From Allolobophora icterica (Eukaryota > Annelida > Clitellata > Crassiclitellata > Lumbricidae), in NCBI GenBank assembly GCA_963556255.1, contig OY744610.1:60641113-60705112 (forward strand): a stretch of 64,000 bases of DNA, in the 5' to 3' direction. Shown piece by piece: positions 45,545-58,522 of the stretch; position 1 is the first letter of the stretch; each line of letters opens with the position of its first letter. The notes under the pieces were generated by a model. That model saw nothing but the letters and a program-made list of their open reading frames with translations, was not told the DNA's origin and did no database searches. The position numbers were made by a program, and so were the translations under genes.

Positions 45545-45892
45545 ATAGAAATGGCTGGATTAGATAAGATTAGAAAAGAAGGATTCTATAGCTAAATAAA
45601 GGACAAAGGATAGCTAAGGTGTCAGACGCAAAACAGATGCAGGAGAATAGTTTGAGTGAGAAGCAGATAAAGAGGGCGACGGAGACGGACACAGAAAGAC
45701 ACCGGGGGAGAAAGAGAGAGGCACACGCTGATACGCCTACAGATAGACAGACTGAAAGACGCAACGCACAAATGAAAGACACAGAGAGAAAGACGGAGAG
45801 AAAAAGAGGGTAATTAGGACAGAGGCAGAGAGAGGGAGAGAAAGAAAGACAAAGGAACAAATATAGAGGTGAGAGAGAGAGACAGACAGACC

Positions 45893-45938
<46 letters not shown>

Positions 45939-45962
45939 TGCACGAGAATAGATTGAGTGAGA

Positions 45963-46057
<95 letters not shown>

Positions 46058-46165
46058 GACTTACAGGCCTCTGTAATCGGAACCAATAATCAGAGAACCA
46101 AATAATATGATTTCCACTGCGAAAAACTACCAAACAACTGAATAAGTGAATAAATGAACAAATAA
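45545..46165. repeat. GACA/GAGA-rich complex repeat, copy 3
   Basis: The longest GACA arrays in the window (about 45885-45938 and 45965-46058), separated by ATGCACGAGAATAGATTGAG. Flanks match copies 1, 2, 4 and 5. A 187-codon Cys/Leu/Ser frame on the minus strand is an artefact of the 4-bp repeat. Confidence 0.85.
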
Positions 46166-47904
46166 ATAGTTAACTAAACTATTCGGTTGAATGAGACGAT
46201 GCCTTTCTGTTGCTAAATTTATCGTTTTTGGCGACGTTTAACTGTTTTGTCCTGTTTCTGGACGGTTTCACTTTCTTTCTGTCCTGTTTAAATTGTCTTT
46301 GTGACATTACGAACTCCTTATTTTGTTCGGTCGACCTTCAATGGATACTATAGTAAATTGTAGGATCTGCTTAGACACCTATTCTTCTCCTTTACCCAGG
46401 CTTGGGTCTGGCACTTCCAGTACTTCGGAGCTTGAGCAAGTAGTCTTTTGAAGATATCCTAGTTCGGCAGTATTCGGTGTCAGTGAAGGCTTGTTTCGAC
46501 GAAGTCCCCTTTTGAAAATATTTAGTTGAATGAGACAGATTTCGATTGTGCATCGGTTGTTTAAATTTATCGTTTCGGCGACGGTTTCACTTTTATATAG
46601 TAAAATTAGTACGCTCTACTAAGATACCTTTAACTTGTATTTCTCTGAAGCTATAAATTCCTTATTTCGCTCAATCGACACATATAATCTTAATAAAAAA
46701 ATCGATGACATCGACCTTGCAATGCATGATGCAGTTAACCACTAAATGCTATGATGCTACGGATTGTATCGTGGGACAGGGTAACCGATTGGTAAGACTC
46801 TCCTCCACTAAAACAACCGTGTAGAGACCTTCACGCGCAATTACTCAGCGCCATCGCTTGATGCTTGGTCGTTGCATTGTGCGCTTGACAGATGCATAAT
46901 AATAATGTTATTTGTATTACGCTCAGTTTATACTCCTTTAAATCTGTTACTTCAAAAGATTCTATAGTTATATTGGTACGCTTGCTTAGACACCTTTAAA
47001 TTGTGGCATTGTGAGGCTACAAAACCCTTATTTTCGCCAAGTAGCCAGTTGTCCGACCAATATAGAATTGATGTCATCGGTCTTAAACGCATGATTTTGT
47101 TAAACACAATGATGCTACGTAGCTAAGGGTTATATTGTGGAACAGGGTAACCGATTGGTTAGTCCAGTGCTGTCCATCCTTTTTGACACTGTAAACTCAA
47201 AAGCAATGACTAAAATACATTGAAAATTATTAACTGCATTAAAATTTATAATGGCAACAATTACGCAATTATCATTGTGAATATTCAAATGACTTCTTAA
47301 GCGCCGTTATCATAATTCACAAGGCATCAATCGATGTCGCTTCAAGTGAAACTATAGTCAAAGTCATAATCTATTAGAGAAGCTATAATACCGGATGCCA
47401 AGCTATCAAAAGGGTAAGCAACCTTCTAAGATAATTTTCTGTAATGGAAAATTCTTATTAAACTGCTATCGTGTGCCATGTTTATACATATAACATTGGA
47501 TGAGACCGTTTTAGCGGTGTCGAAGAAGGACATTCTCATTAAACGCCTACCGTGTGTCATCTTTATATAACATCGGTTCAGCTTATTTTAAAGGTGTCTA
47601 AGAAAGTAAAAACGAGAAACGAAGCTGCGAATGGTAAATAAGATGAAACAGATGACTTTTAAGCTTAATTCTAAATAACGTTAGAGAACTGACAGAAGAT
47701 GCACAAACTGGGCAGGGAATTCCAAATCTTTGGACCAGCCAGTGAGAAAATCTGGACAGCTCATCAGTATTCTTTTACGAGGCACAGCCAGAGTGTCATG
47801 GTAGATTACCAGTCGATTGCCCTAATAGTTGGGAATAAAGTCTTATTTTTGCAAAAATTCGGAAATCCCGTCACACTGTTTCGGTTCTCATACTGGATGT
47901 AGAG
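46166..47904. repeat. Block B (second half), paralogue of 8576-9706
   Basis: Matches block A in order: TTTCGGCGACGGTTTCAC, the SINE segment (46765-46915), TAGACACCTTTAAATTG (46987), a hAT-like end (47165), CCGTTTTAG(C/A)GGTGTC units (47505-47600), then CACAAACTGGGCAG up to the ankyrin fragment. No gene. Confidence 0.65.
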
Positions 47905-48197
47905 GCTGAGTCGGTCTGTTTACGTCACTTCCGGTTTTTATCAGACTATCGATAAGATCGAGTAGTTCGTTTTCCGTCGTCAGGTGGAGTGGCGTCACTC
48001 TCTGAACCCCCGCACGGTCAACGAGGCATTGACCTTAGCGCCTCCTTTTAGGAGTGCCACGACGACCTTTGTGTGACCTCGCTGGGTCGCAAGCTGAAGG
48101 GCCGTGACCCCGCGAATGTCGTCAAGGTCGGCCACAGCGTGGATGTTGCATCTGGCTTGAAGCAGGCGCTCGACGAGGTCGACATGGCCCTGCTGGG
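47905..48197 (-). pseudogene. Ankyrin exon fragment (copy B)
   Basis: The 3' two thirds of the 9707-10138 exon. A one-base deletion near 48008 (in the GVQGVTPLH stretch) breaks the frame. Sequence past 48197 is unrelated, so the 5' third is lost. Diverged codons elsewhere agree with neutral decay. Confidence 0.8.
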
Positions 48198-50937
48198 AAA
48201 TGTTGTGCTAAGTTTACTTTAGGATCTAATTAAACAATAGCTTTGAATATGATGGTATCCAAGGCTATGCTCATTTCGATGTACGTTTTCATGTATTTCG
48301 AATTCACGCGATTCTTGTAATTCGGCGCTTAGGTAATGAGCCGATACGCTACTCCATCTTTCAATATGTCCCTGCTAAGCCTGTAGTTAGCACTCAGATG
48401 AATTTCACCAGGCGCTGACACTGTCTAGACTACATTGAAAATTTATCGTAGCGTTGAACCAAGTAAGGTTATTTATAGCACCGCTTAAACCGATTAAAAG
48501 CTGTCTAAGAGATATTTTAATGACAGTATCCAGTTCTAAGCATAACACGTCTTAGGCTAAACAGTTTAACATTGTTCTAAGATAACTTTAGGATTTAATA
48601 AGACATTGTTTTAGAAAAGGATGGTCTCTTAGGCTACCCACAGTTCGACCTGCATGTTCATGTATAACGATTTCACGCGATTTGAATCTGCGGTTCTTAG
48701 GTAAAGAACCGGTACGATACTTATTCTTATTCTCCATCATTATTCAATAAGATCATCTGATTAGCTTTGTCTGGTCATACCTAAATCAAAAACTGGTCTT
48801 GGTTAACGAGCTTCTTCGGTTACTGGATCTGCTATTTGGAACTATCTCCTTGTGTCTCTGTGCTCTGCTCAGTCGCCTGTGTGTCATTTCGTTCTGAGCT
48901 TACAACTTTCCTCTTTCAAATTGCTTATCCACCATAGGCTGCCTCTCTGTCCTACGGACTGATCTTCTGAATTTTGACCTGATTACGGCTTGGTTTTGGT
49001 GTAACATCGGTTGATGCCTTGTGCATTATACACTGGCGCAGCCGAAGTTATTAGATCTGGACAACCCCTCGGATACGTCGCAGCGCTCGTGAATAAGCTG
49101 GTGCTTTGCGCTCAGCTTTACAGTGGCGCTTTAGAAAACTGGAGATTACGATTACGATTACGATTACGATTACGAGATCTAATTACGATCGATTCGGCTA
49201 AGCTTGCTATATAATTAGTATTCAGAGTTGTACAATGTGTTAAGGCTGTCGAACACTAGTAAGGATGATTCTACAATTTAACGGAACGACACTATTTATA
49301 GAGCCTTTTGAGGCGATTAAAAGGTTTCCAACTGATGGCATATTTTAAATAGCAGTATCGAGTTCTTAACCTTGTGATGAATAAAATAAACTATTTGAAC
49401 AGAATAGTCAAAGATATTTAAACATCTTTCGGCCATTGTCGCCTACTTGATCTAATATTCCAATTATAATTAATTATAAAATACTGATTGATTAAATTTA
49501 CGGATTATTATGTAGCTTAGAGACAATGTTTTTACGGTGATGCATCAAAAATTTGAAGAAACTTGTTGCACCAACTGCATCGGGCTAGGCTAAGTATAGC
49601 AAGTCATAAACAATTTGGCGTTGTTTAGAATATGAAGGTCTCCGAGGATCAATCTTGTTGTCAAGACCTTAAACCTCAAGACCAAGACCAGACCAAGACT
49701 TTGAACCTCAAGACCAAGACTTTGAACCTCAAGATCCAGACTTTGAACCTCAAGAGCAATACTTTTTGGTCTGAAAACTAAGACCCAGACCCAGACATTT
49801 GAAAACGAACTCGAATGCGTGCACTCGAGATCAAGACCTTGGTCTCGAGGACAACAAAACTGCCGCAGACACGCACATTTCGATGTACATTTCCATGTAT
49901 ACCGATTTCACGTGATTCGAATCTGGGGCTCTTAGATAAAGAGCCGATACGCTACTCGACAGATCAATGTGCCCCTGCTAGGCTTACTACTAGTATTCTG
50001 AGTTTCACAATGTCTTAGGACTGTCGAGACCATACTGCGCTGAGATTTTTTGAGATTGCGAACTGACGATTGAACGAAAAAGATTATTTATAGAATTGTT
50101 TTAAACGATTAAAAGGTTTCTCGCACACTTTAACAATATCCAGTTCTTAACGACATCTTTCGGCTGCCAGTGCCTTTGATGTCTATCTCATCTAGTATTT
50201 CAATAATAATATATTATGAACTAATGATTCATGAAAACTTAGGGATCATCATGTAGCGTAGTAAAACGACCTGAGGTACATAAAGTGATCCTTACATTCT
50301 TGTCGGCATACACAAGTGGCGAAGTAGCTACGTGATCATGTTAGGCCCTAATCAGTTTCACGTGGTTACTCCTTTAAAACATATTTTACATTAATTAAAA
50401 GGCGCGAGCGATTCGAACCTGGGCCGACGAGTCATTGGTTTGGCCATTGTGTCGCCTGGTAGGCTTTCTACTAGCAGTCAGAGTTTAAAAACATCTTAGG
50501 CTTTAAAGGTCTTTAAATCAAAATCATCTGAAGTCAGTCAATTGGTTTTAGCGAGCAACACAGCACTTTTCCGATGGCAGTTTTGCATATTTAGTGACAT
50601 CTTATGGCAACAAAAACCGTTGACGTCGGCAGAAATAAGTTCAAACAGTTCCCATCGTTCAGAACTAAGAATAAAACATAACGTATGTATTCCAATGTTT
50701 GACGACACCTATGTCTACAAAGGCCTTTAAAGTTTCTGGTCCATTTCGGCTCATTTTCATCTAACTTTCGTCTATCAGTTGATTTCGTGTCTGCAGAGGT
50801 TGTTGAGATAATGGACTTCTTTATTATCAAATAATAATTAAATATGAGACGCGGACTAATTAAAAATTACGAATTATTATGTAGCTCAGTCAAAGCGATC
50901 TAAGGGAGGTCCTAAATATAAAACTTATACATCCGGC
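48198..50937. repeat. Repeat mosaic, no gene
   Basis: CGATTAAAAGCTGTC, CGATTAAAAGG and TTAACGACATCTTTCGGCTGCC modules lie at 48490, 49310 and 50105-50165. Several ATTCACGCGATT...GGGGCTCTTAG phrases recur (48300, 48670, 49910 and also 12290). (GATTACG-like)n occupies 49144-49175. A CCAAGACTTTGAACCTCAAG array occupies 49660-49760. A foldback-arm relative lies near 49550-49600. Confidence 0.5.
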
Positions 50938-51140
50938 GAGCCTTGTCCTCTCTCCGGAACAATCTTCCACCGGACATACGATCACTGGCATCTGTAACAG
51001 TTTAGGAAACGTTTTCTGCCCCTCCTAAGACACATATCTTCGGTGATTTCTAGGTATACCTGCGCCAGTGCGCCCTTGTGAGTGAAAAGGGCGCTATACA
51101 AGTGCTCTTATGCATACACACATAGATACAAAAGTACATA
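50938..51140 (+). mobile_element. LINE 3' end fragment (CATA-tail family)
   Basis: Encodes a decayed RNNLPPDIRSLASVTV, a stop, then KTHIFGDF. The shared GCGCCCTTGTGAGTG UTR follows, with a CATACACACATA tail. Confidence 0.7.
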
Positions 51141-51945
51141 ACAGCGCAGGAGGTGTTGAAAAAGAATTAGAGTTCCAGTAGTGTTCAGTGTCTAACGACA
51201 AACGTTGACAGCCATCGCCTTTAAGTCGACTTTAACTTATGTTGCATGACAGTTAAACGAAATATGCCAAGGCAACAACTTATGGCCACATGGGGCGTTG
51301 ACGTCGATAGAAATTATTTTCAGTTTGCGCCCTTCGTATGGCATAACACAACGAAAAGAAATACAACCCAAAGATGGATGGATGGATCGAGAGTTTAGCG
51401 ACATCTTAGTGCAACAAAGGCCTTTGACGTCGAGAGAAATTATTTTTCAACAGTTCTCAACGCTTGATGGCATAATATAGTTTTATTATAGTCATGTGCC
51501 CCCATATAAGTATAGAACTGCTGTGCTGATTTTACATATACGAAGAATATTCAACTTAAAAGAGGTGTGTTATTATTTTGAATAATTTTCACGTGTTATA
51601 TTCTGAAGACTCATGACACTAGTCAAATACAACCTCTATTGAAAATTACTGAACGATTTAAAGGTGTCGAAACAGAATTACAGGGCAATTCGAGTATTAG
51701 CCCCATTCATTGCTTAACGACATGCGTTGACTATCACCTCCATTCAAGTCGACTTTAAATTACATTCTATAACAATAAATCAAATATGCCAGGAACCAGT
51801 TTAACGACATCGTATGCAAAGGCCGTTGACTTTTTCAACAATTATTTTTGAAAAGTTTCTCGTTGTTACGCGTATACCGGTGAATATACAATACTAGCGA
51901 TTAAAATGAAAAATCGGAATTTATTTCCGTCAAGGGAATGTATGC
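51141..51945. repeat. Dispersed repeat modules
   Basis: Parallels 6690-7420 and 4242-4620: GTTGACGTCGATAGAAATTA, CGATTTAAAGGTGTCGAAAC (51655), ATGCGTTGACTATCACC and TTTCCGTCAAGGGAATGTATG. The last phrase is interrupted by the RTE LINE. Confidence 0.6.
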
Positions 51946-54208
51946 CCTGACCACAGGAACGTGGAATGTGAGGACGCTATACGCAGCGGGGAAGCTGGAG
52001 CTGCTGAAAGAAGAGATGAAGAACTATCGCTGGGACATCCTGGGCCGGAGAGATCGATGGAGGAGAGGTCATCTGGTCGGGACACGAAACCAAACATGAA
52101 GCCGGAGTAGGGTTTCTGCTAAGCCACAAAGCTAAGAGAGCGTTGCTCGGATACAATCCAATTAGCTCACGACTGATAGCTGCCAGATTTTCAGCAAGAC
52201 CGTTCAACATCACGATGATACAGGCATATGCACCAACATCTGATAGCTCTGAAGAGGAACTAGAAAAGTTCTATGAAGAACTAGATAAAACGCTGGAGGA
52301 AGTACCGAAGAGAGACATCAGAGTACTAACGGGAGATTGGAATGCAAAGATCGGATCAGATGAGAAAGGCTGGGAAACAGTCATGGGCAAGTATGGATAT
52401 GGAGACAGAAACGATCGAGGTGAACGACTCCTAGAATTTGCACAACAACATGATCTATATATCTGCAACACTAGATTCCAGCAGAAGAACTGCAGAAAAT
52501 GGACCTGGGCGTCAGCAGATGGAAAGACGAGGAATATGATCGACCTGATAATGATAGACAAAAGGTGGACAACATCGGTTCAACTATGTCGCACCTTTCA
52601 AGGAGCTGATATAGACTCGGACCATAGCCTCGTCATGGCGAACATCAAATTAAAACTAAAAAGAAAAAGAATGACGCCCTACGAGAAGAGAAGAGACCTT
52701 ACTCAACTGGAAATAGAGGGAGTAAGATCTGAATATGTCAGGTGTGTGGAGGATATGTTGAATGTCCCTGAAGATATAGAAGCGGAACAACTGGCTGAGT
52801 TATTGTGCGAAGCAGTTAGACAAACGATTCCAGAAGAAGAAGTGATCAAGAAGAAGTGGATAACATCGGAAACCATGAAGCTGGTAAGAGAGAAACGGTT
52901 ATTGAAATTAAACAGAAGCCAGTCTACACAAGTCGAGGAACAGTACAAGAACAAATGTAATGAAGTGAGAAAAGCATCGAGAGCCGACAAAAGAAAGTGG
53001 CTGGAAGACAGATGCAAAGACGTAGAGAAATACCATGGTGAGCATAAGACCAGAGAAGTATTCAAGATGTTGCGGAATATAAATAGAAAATGGCAACCCA
53101 GACAAATCACAATCAGGGATGAAAACAACAAAGTGCTCACAGATAAGAAAGCAATTCTCGAGAGATGGACAAGGTACTGCAGCAGTTTATATAAAGAGCA
53201 GCGAGATGCAACAACCTCAAGAAAGCTAACTGAGACACTAGCTAAAATCACACCAAAGCAAGAAGATGATTTAGACGACGATATCCTGCTAGAAGAAGTT
53301 GAATGGGCTGTAAATCGTTTGAAGAAGAACAAAAGTCCAGGGATCGACAAAGTCACTGGTGAGATGCTTAGATGCGGGGGACTAAAGCTGATGAGCCGAT
53401 TGCATCAGTTATGCAACAAAGCATGGCGAACGGGAGAAGCACCGGAAATATGGAGGAAATCGCTTCTGATCACTATACACAAGAAAGGAAGCTCCCAGGA
53501 TTGTAAAAATTACCGGACCATAGCACTTATTAGTCATATGGGGAAAATTCTGATGATGATTCTAACCAAGAGACTGCAGACCCAGATGGAAGAACATCTG
53601 GCGGACGAACAAGCTGGATTCCGGAAGGACAGGAGCACAGTACAGCAGATTCTGTCCCTGAGGTTGATAGCTGAGAAAGCGAAAAGGAAAGGCAAAAAGA
53701 TTTACAACTGCTTTGTGGACTTCCAGAAGGCATTTGACAGCATAGATCAAAAGGTAGCTTGGGCAGTCCTGAGCTCCTATGGTGTCAGTGAAAAGCTGAT
53801 AAGAATTCTCAGGGATATAAACGAGAACGCTATGGCAGCAGTACGGCTTCAGAATGAACTGGGGGATTGGTTCAAGACCGATAAAGGAACAAGGCAAGGT
53901 GATCCAATATCACCTGAGGTGTTTATTATGGACTTGGAGAGAGCTATGGACGGGGTTAAGGAAAACGACAGAGGAATATCCGTGCAAGGCATGAAAATAA
54001 ACAATCTAAGATTTGCTGACGATATAGACATTATTGAAGAAAACATCGACGACCTAGAAAAAACAGCAACGAGATTGACGTCGGACAGCAGACCATATGG
54101 ACTGATCGTAAACACGACGAAGACAAAAACGATGGTATTCGGCAGCGAATCAATTGAACGGCAAATAACCTTAGATGGAGAAGTACTAGAAAACGTTAAT
54201 AAGTGAGT
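51946..54208 (+). mobile_element. RTE-type LINE, truncated at both ends
   Basis: Inserted in the GGGAATGTATG^GTCGACGG phrase of a dispersed repeat. The element begins at the endonuclease N-terminus and stops inside the RT, right before a long (GAT)n. The C-terminal module present at 34333-34985 and 58103-58455 is missing. Confidence 0.85.
51947..54206 (+). pseudogene. RTE-type LINE endonuclease and reverse transcriptase
   Basis: An APE endonuclease then RT, encoding target nicking and cDNA synthesis. TTGTWNVRTLYAAGKLELL opens at 51950 in one frame; after a frameshift near 52045 the main frame runs open to 54206. Endonuclease motifs are AYAPT, LTGDWNAKIG, TWASADGKTRNMIDLIM and DSDHSLVM. RT motifs are NKSPGIDKVTGEML, NYRTIALISHMGKI, QAGFRKDRSTVQQI, CFVDFQKAFDSID, GTRQGDPISP and FADDIDI. 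The frame ends at LDGEVLENVNK, where RTE proteins normally continue into the thumb and C-terminus. Those ~200-300 residues are absent. A TTG at 52143 is not a credible start. The long frame with few lesions suggests moderate age. Confidence 0.85.
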
Positions 54209-54212
54209 AAAA

Positions 54213-54496
<284 letters not shown>

Positions 54497-54600
54497 TTCT
54501 CTTTCGCCGGAGTTGGGCTGGGAGAGTTTCTGAATAGTTTCCTTGAAAGGGCGCTGTATAATTGCTCAGTTGATTGATTGATATACTAGTAACAGACGAT
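54497..54600 (+). mobile_element. L2-like LINE 3' end (plus strand)
   Basis: GAGTTGGGCTGGGAG, CTTGAAAGGGCGCTGTATAA and a TTGATTGATTGAT tail, the plus-strand form of the L2-like terminus. Confidence 0.75.
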
Positions 54601-54610
54601 AACAAGTTTG

Positions 54611-54688
<78 letters not shown>

Positions 54689-54800
54689 TCGATAATAATA
54701 ATAGTTGTAATAATAATCTATCGAAATTTAAATAGCGCCCCTTCAAGATCTCTACACAGAGGCGAAATTAAAACGAAAACTGGGCTCTATTCTATGAAAA
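54611..54800. repeat. (TAA)n array and inverted L2-like tail
   Basis: (TAA)n at about 54611-54689. A minus-strand L2-like 3' end (TAAATAGCGCCCCTTCAAG...CACAGAGGCG) follows at about 54720-54800. Confidence 0.8.
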
Positions 54801-55119
54801 CTGGGCTATAATGATTATAATATCTTAAAAATATTAATAGTTTCTTTGGTATTTATTTTAGCTTTATTAAATTTTTCTGTCGACAATCAACGCGATGGTT
54901 GACGCTATCCAAGTATCGACAAAATAGTTTATTCTCAGAATTTTATAACTTTGTTTTTGGGTGAATTACGATTAGAAGTCATAAACTGGCAGGGACTAGC
55001 TATTGGTCACTAAAAGGAACTCGGACATATATATAACGTCGTGTAAGAATGAATTAAAGGTGTTCAGAGAGAACCTGATATTTTCGTAGTATTTATGTTC
55101 TATGAAAATGGTGCCAAAG
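54801..55119. repeat. Dispersed module
   Basis: GACAATCAACGCGATGGTTGACG and ATTAAAGGTGTTCAGAG...GTAGTATTTA phrases, matching 41130-41360. No gene. Confidence 0.6.
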
Positions 55120-55500
<381 letters not shown>

Positions 55501-56176
55501 CAATAAACTAAACTTATCGTCGTAAACAGTACAGGCGCTTTTGGTAGCTGTATGCCATTCAGCAAAGAAATCAGCGTATACAGACTAACAACAGAAGTGT
55601 AGGAGTATGGTCTAATGTTTAATGACATCTTAACTAATTCGGCCGTCGCCCTTCTACATAACCCAGGCTTGGGACTGGCACTTCCAGTACATGGGGCTTG
55701 AGCAAGTAGTATTTCGAAGATATCCTACTTCGGTAATATCCGGTTTCCGTGAAAGCTTGTTTCGCCGAAGTCCCTTTTTGAAAAATATTCAGTTAAATGA
55801 GACCGTGTTTCAATTGCCTTTCAGTTGTTAAATTTATCGTTTCGGCGACGGTTTCACTTTATAGAGTAAAATTTGTACGCTTTGCTTAGACACCTTTAAT
55901 TCGTGCCTTTCTGATGCTATAAATTTCTTACTTTCTAATGCAGAGAGTTATCATCAATCGTTTAATGCTTATGCTCTGTTTGAGAGAAAGAAGAAACGTT
56001 CAATTAATTATCCGCTAAATATTTGACTACACGTTGACACCTTTATATTGCTCGCCACACGTTATATATAAGCGTTATTTCTGTTTAACATGTAGTTAAA
56101 CCCGGGGTGTGATTCGAATGCTAAGATCTTATTTTCGTTTAATCGAGATTTCTTGGTCGTCAAATCCTATCTGGTG
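55501..56176. repeat. Dispersed modules
   Basis: GTAGCTGTATGCCATTCAGC (55548), AGGCTTGGGACTGGCACTTCC (55665), TTTCGGCGACGGTTTCAC (55840), TAGACACCTTTAATTCG (55888) and the TTGACACCTTTATATTG ankyrin-intron module (56034). No gene. Confidence 0.6.
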
Positions 56177-56336
56177 GACCACCACCACCACCACCACCAC
56201 CACCACCACCACCACCACCACCACCACCACCACCACCACCACCACCACCACCACCACCACCACCACCACCACCACCACCACCACCACCACCACCACCACC
56301 ACCACCACCACCACCACCACCACCACCACCACCACC
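56177..56336. repeat. (ACC)n microsatellite
   Basis: About 160 bp of uninterrupted ACC. Thr, His, Pro and Val homopolymer frames are artefacts. 56337-56497 after it is unassigned. Confidence 0.97.
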
Positions 56337-56499
56337 GCTAATGTCTCGGGGTGGGCATTACACACCCAGTGTGAGGCTTCGCGTCCCCCGTTTTCACCGC
56401 TTCCATGGTGTCCCGGCCCAAAAAACTGTCCGAAGCGCCGAAAAAAATTCACCCCCTGTATACAAGTACCCTTTTTTATCTTTCCTGTATCCATTCGTA

Positions 56500-57847
56500 G
56501 GGTGAGGTGGGGCAAAAGGCCCCCTCGAGGTAAAAGGCCCCCTAGTGATTACTTGTAATCTGTGGTAATTTTTGGACCAGCACTGGTGGAAACGTGAAGA
56601 GCATCCTCTTGCGAATGATTTGGTGTAAAATCGTCACAAAAGTCATCGGTTTGACAGTTTCACCAACAAAAGTAAGTTTTTGGTCGTTTCGTTATAAAAT
56701 TCGCTGTGTACACTTTCATATTTTGAGGTGATGAGATTATTCATAATATGTTGTATTACTTGCTCATTAATAGTAAAAATACTCTGCTTTCCATCTGCAA
56801 TGTGGATAACCAATCGATATTACGGTGTTTTATGAATATTCTTGTGCCATCATGTCTACGGTGACTCGGGGCAAAAGGCCCACTTTGTGACGGGGCAAAA
56901 AGCCCCCGGAGGCTTTTTGCCCCGAATCTTACTGCAACTAACTACGAAAGCCTATTTGTGTAGTAGCATTTTCCTGCTTGTGTTGTAGGAATGGTTCGTC
57001 ATTATAAGCGTCATAAGAAATTTCACCGCAACCAATAATTAAACAAGCAAGAACAAGGAAAAGGAAAGCTCAATCATCAACCACCTTGCAGGAACACCGA
57101 ACAAACACTAGAGGCTAAGAAAGATGTGTCCTGGATAAAGAACATTGCTGTCAATCGCATTATTGCTCTTAAACGAGGTATAGAAAGCAAGTTGAACGAA
57201 TAAAAGTGTAAGGAGTAGTATACATTATCGACTCACATTCTCATGAACCGACCTACAGAAAGAAAAAAACTTGTTGCAGAAAAGGCAGAAAACAACCGAC
57301 TGAAAAAAGGCACAAAGAAGGCAAAATACCATAAGAAATTATGAAGAATCCGACTGTGATGAAGAATATGTTACTGCTTGGCGTGTGTTGAACCATTTGG
57401 CAACAGTCGCAGCCAGGGAGTCAATTTTTAGAACTTTACATTCTTGAACTTTAACACAATGCTTAGGCTACCACTAGTTGGTAATGCTGATCTTGTAAAG
57501 CAGCAGATCTTCACTGTTAGGTGTTACATAAAGAAAAGAGTCTGAAATGCTACTGCGATGTTATGCTGTTGATGCTACATTGGTTTCAATATTTGTAATG
57601 CAAATGGGGCAAAAGGCCCCCATGGAGGCCTTTTGCCCCAGACGAGGGGCAAAAGGCCTCCTCTGGTAAACTTGTTTAAATGTTAAATATTTCCTAAACT
57701 ATGATACTTTGATGCCACCAAACAAATACAGCTTTTAGTACTATTAATGCAGTATGTTTTTTCAGTGGAAAAATTTTCTTCAACGCTAATCCATTTGCTG
57801 AAAAGTCAATTTTTGGCTTAAGGGGGGCTTCTTGCCCCACCTTACCC
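56500..57847 (+). mobile_element. TA-flanked DNA transposon (pogo/Tc1-mariner-like), deleted
   Basis: 1348 bp between TA dinucleotides (56498-56499 and 57848-57849). Inverted ends are GGGTGAGGTGGGGCAAAAGG on the left and, inward from the right, GGGTAAGGTGGGGCAAGAAG, about 25 bp with three mismatches. The core GGGGCAAAAGGCCCCC recurs inside as inverted pairs near 56867-56930 and 57605-57660. A short MVRHYKRHKKFHRN frame starts at 56992 and recalls the start of pogo transposases. Lys-rich broken frames follow to 57420. No complete transposase. Family assignment rests on the TA site and that short start. Confidence 0.75.
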
Positions 57848-57849
57848 TA

Positions 57850-58102
57850 GTAACTGTTCTCTTAATTGGTTACATTGATTGTTGATTGTAATGTCTAATA
57901 CGAAGTAATATGCTGTTATATCTTTTTAGTTCTGCGCTGTTCGTTTTTCTGCTAGAGCTTCTTAATGAAAAATATACTTACTTACTTCACTTACTGTTAC
58001 TATTACTTCTTCACTGCAATTGTTAGACTCTATTTAGACACCTCTAAATCGCTTTCTATGATGCTATATATTTACTACATTGATTGTTGATTGTAATGTT
58101 TA
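57850..58102. repeat. Duplicated segment, left part
   Basis: TTACTTCACTTACTGTTACTATTAC and TAGACACCTCTAAATCG match 34195-34332. GATTGTTGATTGTAATGT occurs twice here (57878 and 58084). No gene. Confidence 0.65.
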
Positions 58103-58470
58103 AACAGGGTTTTCAAGACTGCAGGAAATAAGAAACGATGACATAAGAGAATCATTAGGCATCAAAAGAACTCTGATTGACAAAGTCGTTCAACGAAGAC
58201 TCCGATGGTTTGGACAAGTAGAGAGAATGCCAGTTGACCGAATCCTACACAGTGCACTACATGCAAGATTCGAAGGGAAAAGACACAAAGGCAGACCAAG
58301 ACTACGCTGGATAGATAATATAACTGAGGACATAACATCACTTGGACTAACATTAAGGGGGCGGTAGACTTGACAAATGACCGAGGACAAGGGAGACCAT
58401 TTGTTCGTACCCATCGCCGCCAAATGGCTGGCGTCGGGAACTGATGATGATGATGATGCTGATGATGATA
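58103..58470 (+). pseudogene. RTE-type LINE C-terminal fragment
   Basis: An open stretch encodes RLQEIRNDDIRESLGIKRTL, then RRLRWFGQVERMP, GKRHKGRPRLRWIDN and EDITSLGLTL before a stop at about 58368. Further in, LFVPIAAKWLASG precedes a short (GAT)n tail. This is the C-terminal module missing from the RTE copy at 51946-54208. It is paralogous to 34333-34985 but without the hAT insertion. Confidence 0.8.
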
Positions 58471-58522
58471 TATTTATTATATTTAGGTAAACTCTCGATT
58501 AACTCCGCCAGTGCTCGTACTC

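Noticed and set aside
45570..46133. 187-codon minus-strand Cys/Leu/Ser-rich frame
   Set aside because: Arises from translating (GACA)n and is mirrored in other frames; not a membrane protein gene.
49144..49175. Interstitial telomere repeat
   Set aside because: The unit is GATTAC-like, not TTAGGG, with only about five units; a simple local expansion.
52703..53356. Long antisense frame opposite the RTE reverse transcriptase
   Set aside because: Shadow of the real plus-strand coding sequence; no domain of its own. The same applies to frames opposite gag at 17244-17720 and opposite the LINE at 60268-60928.
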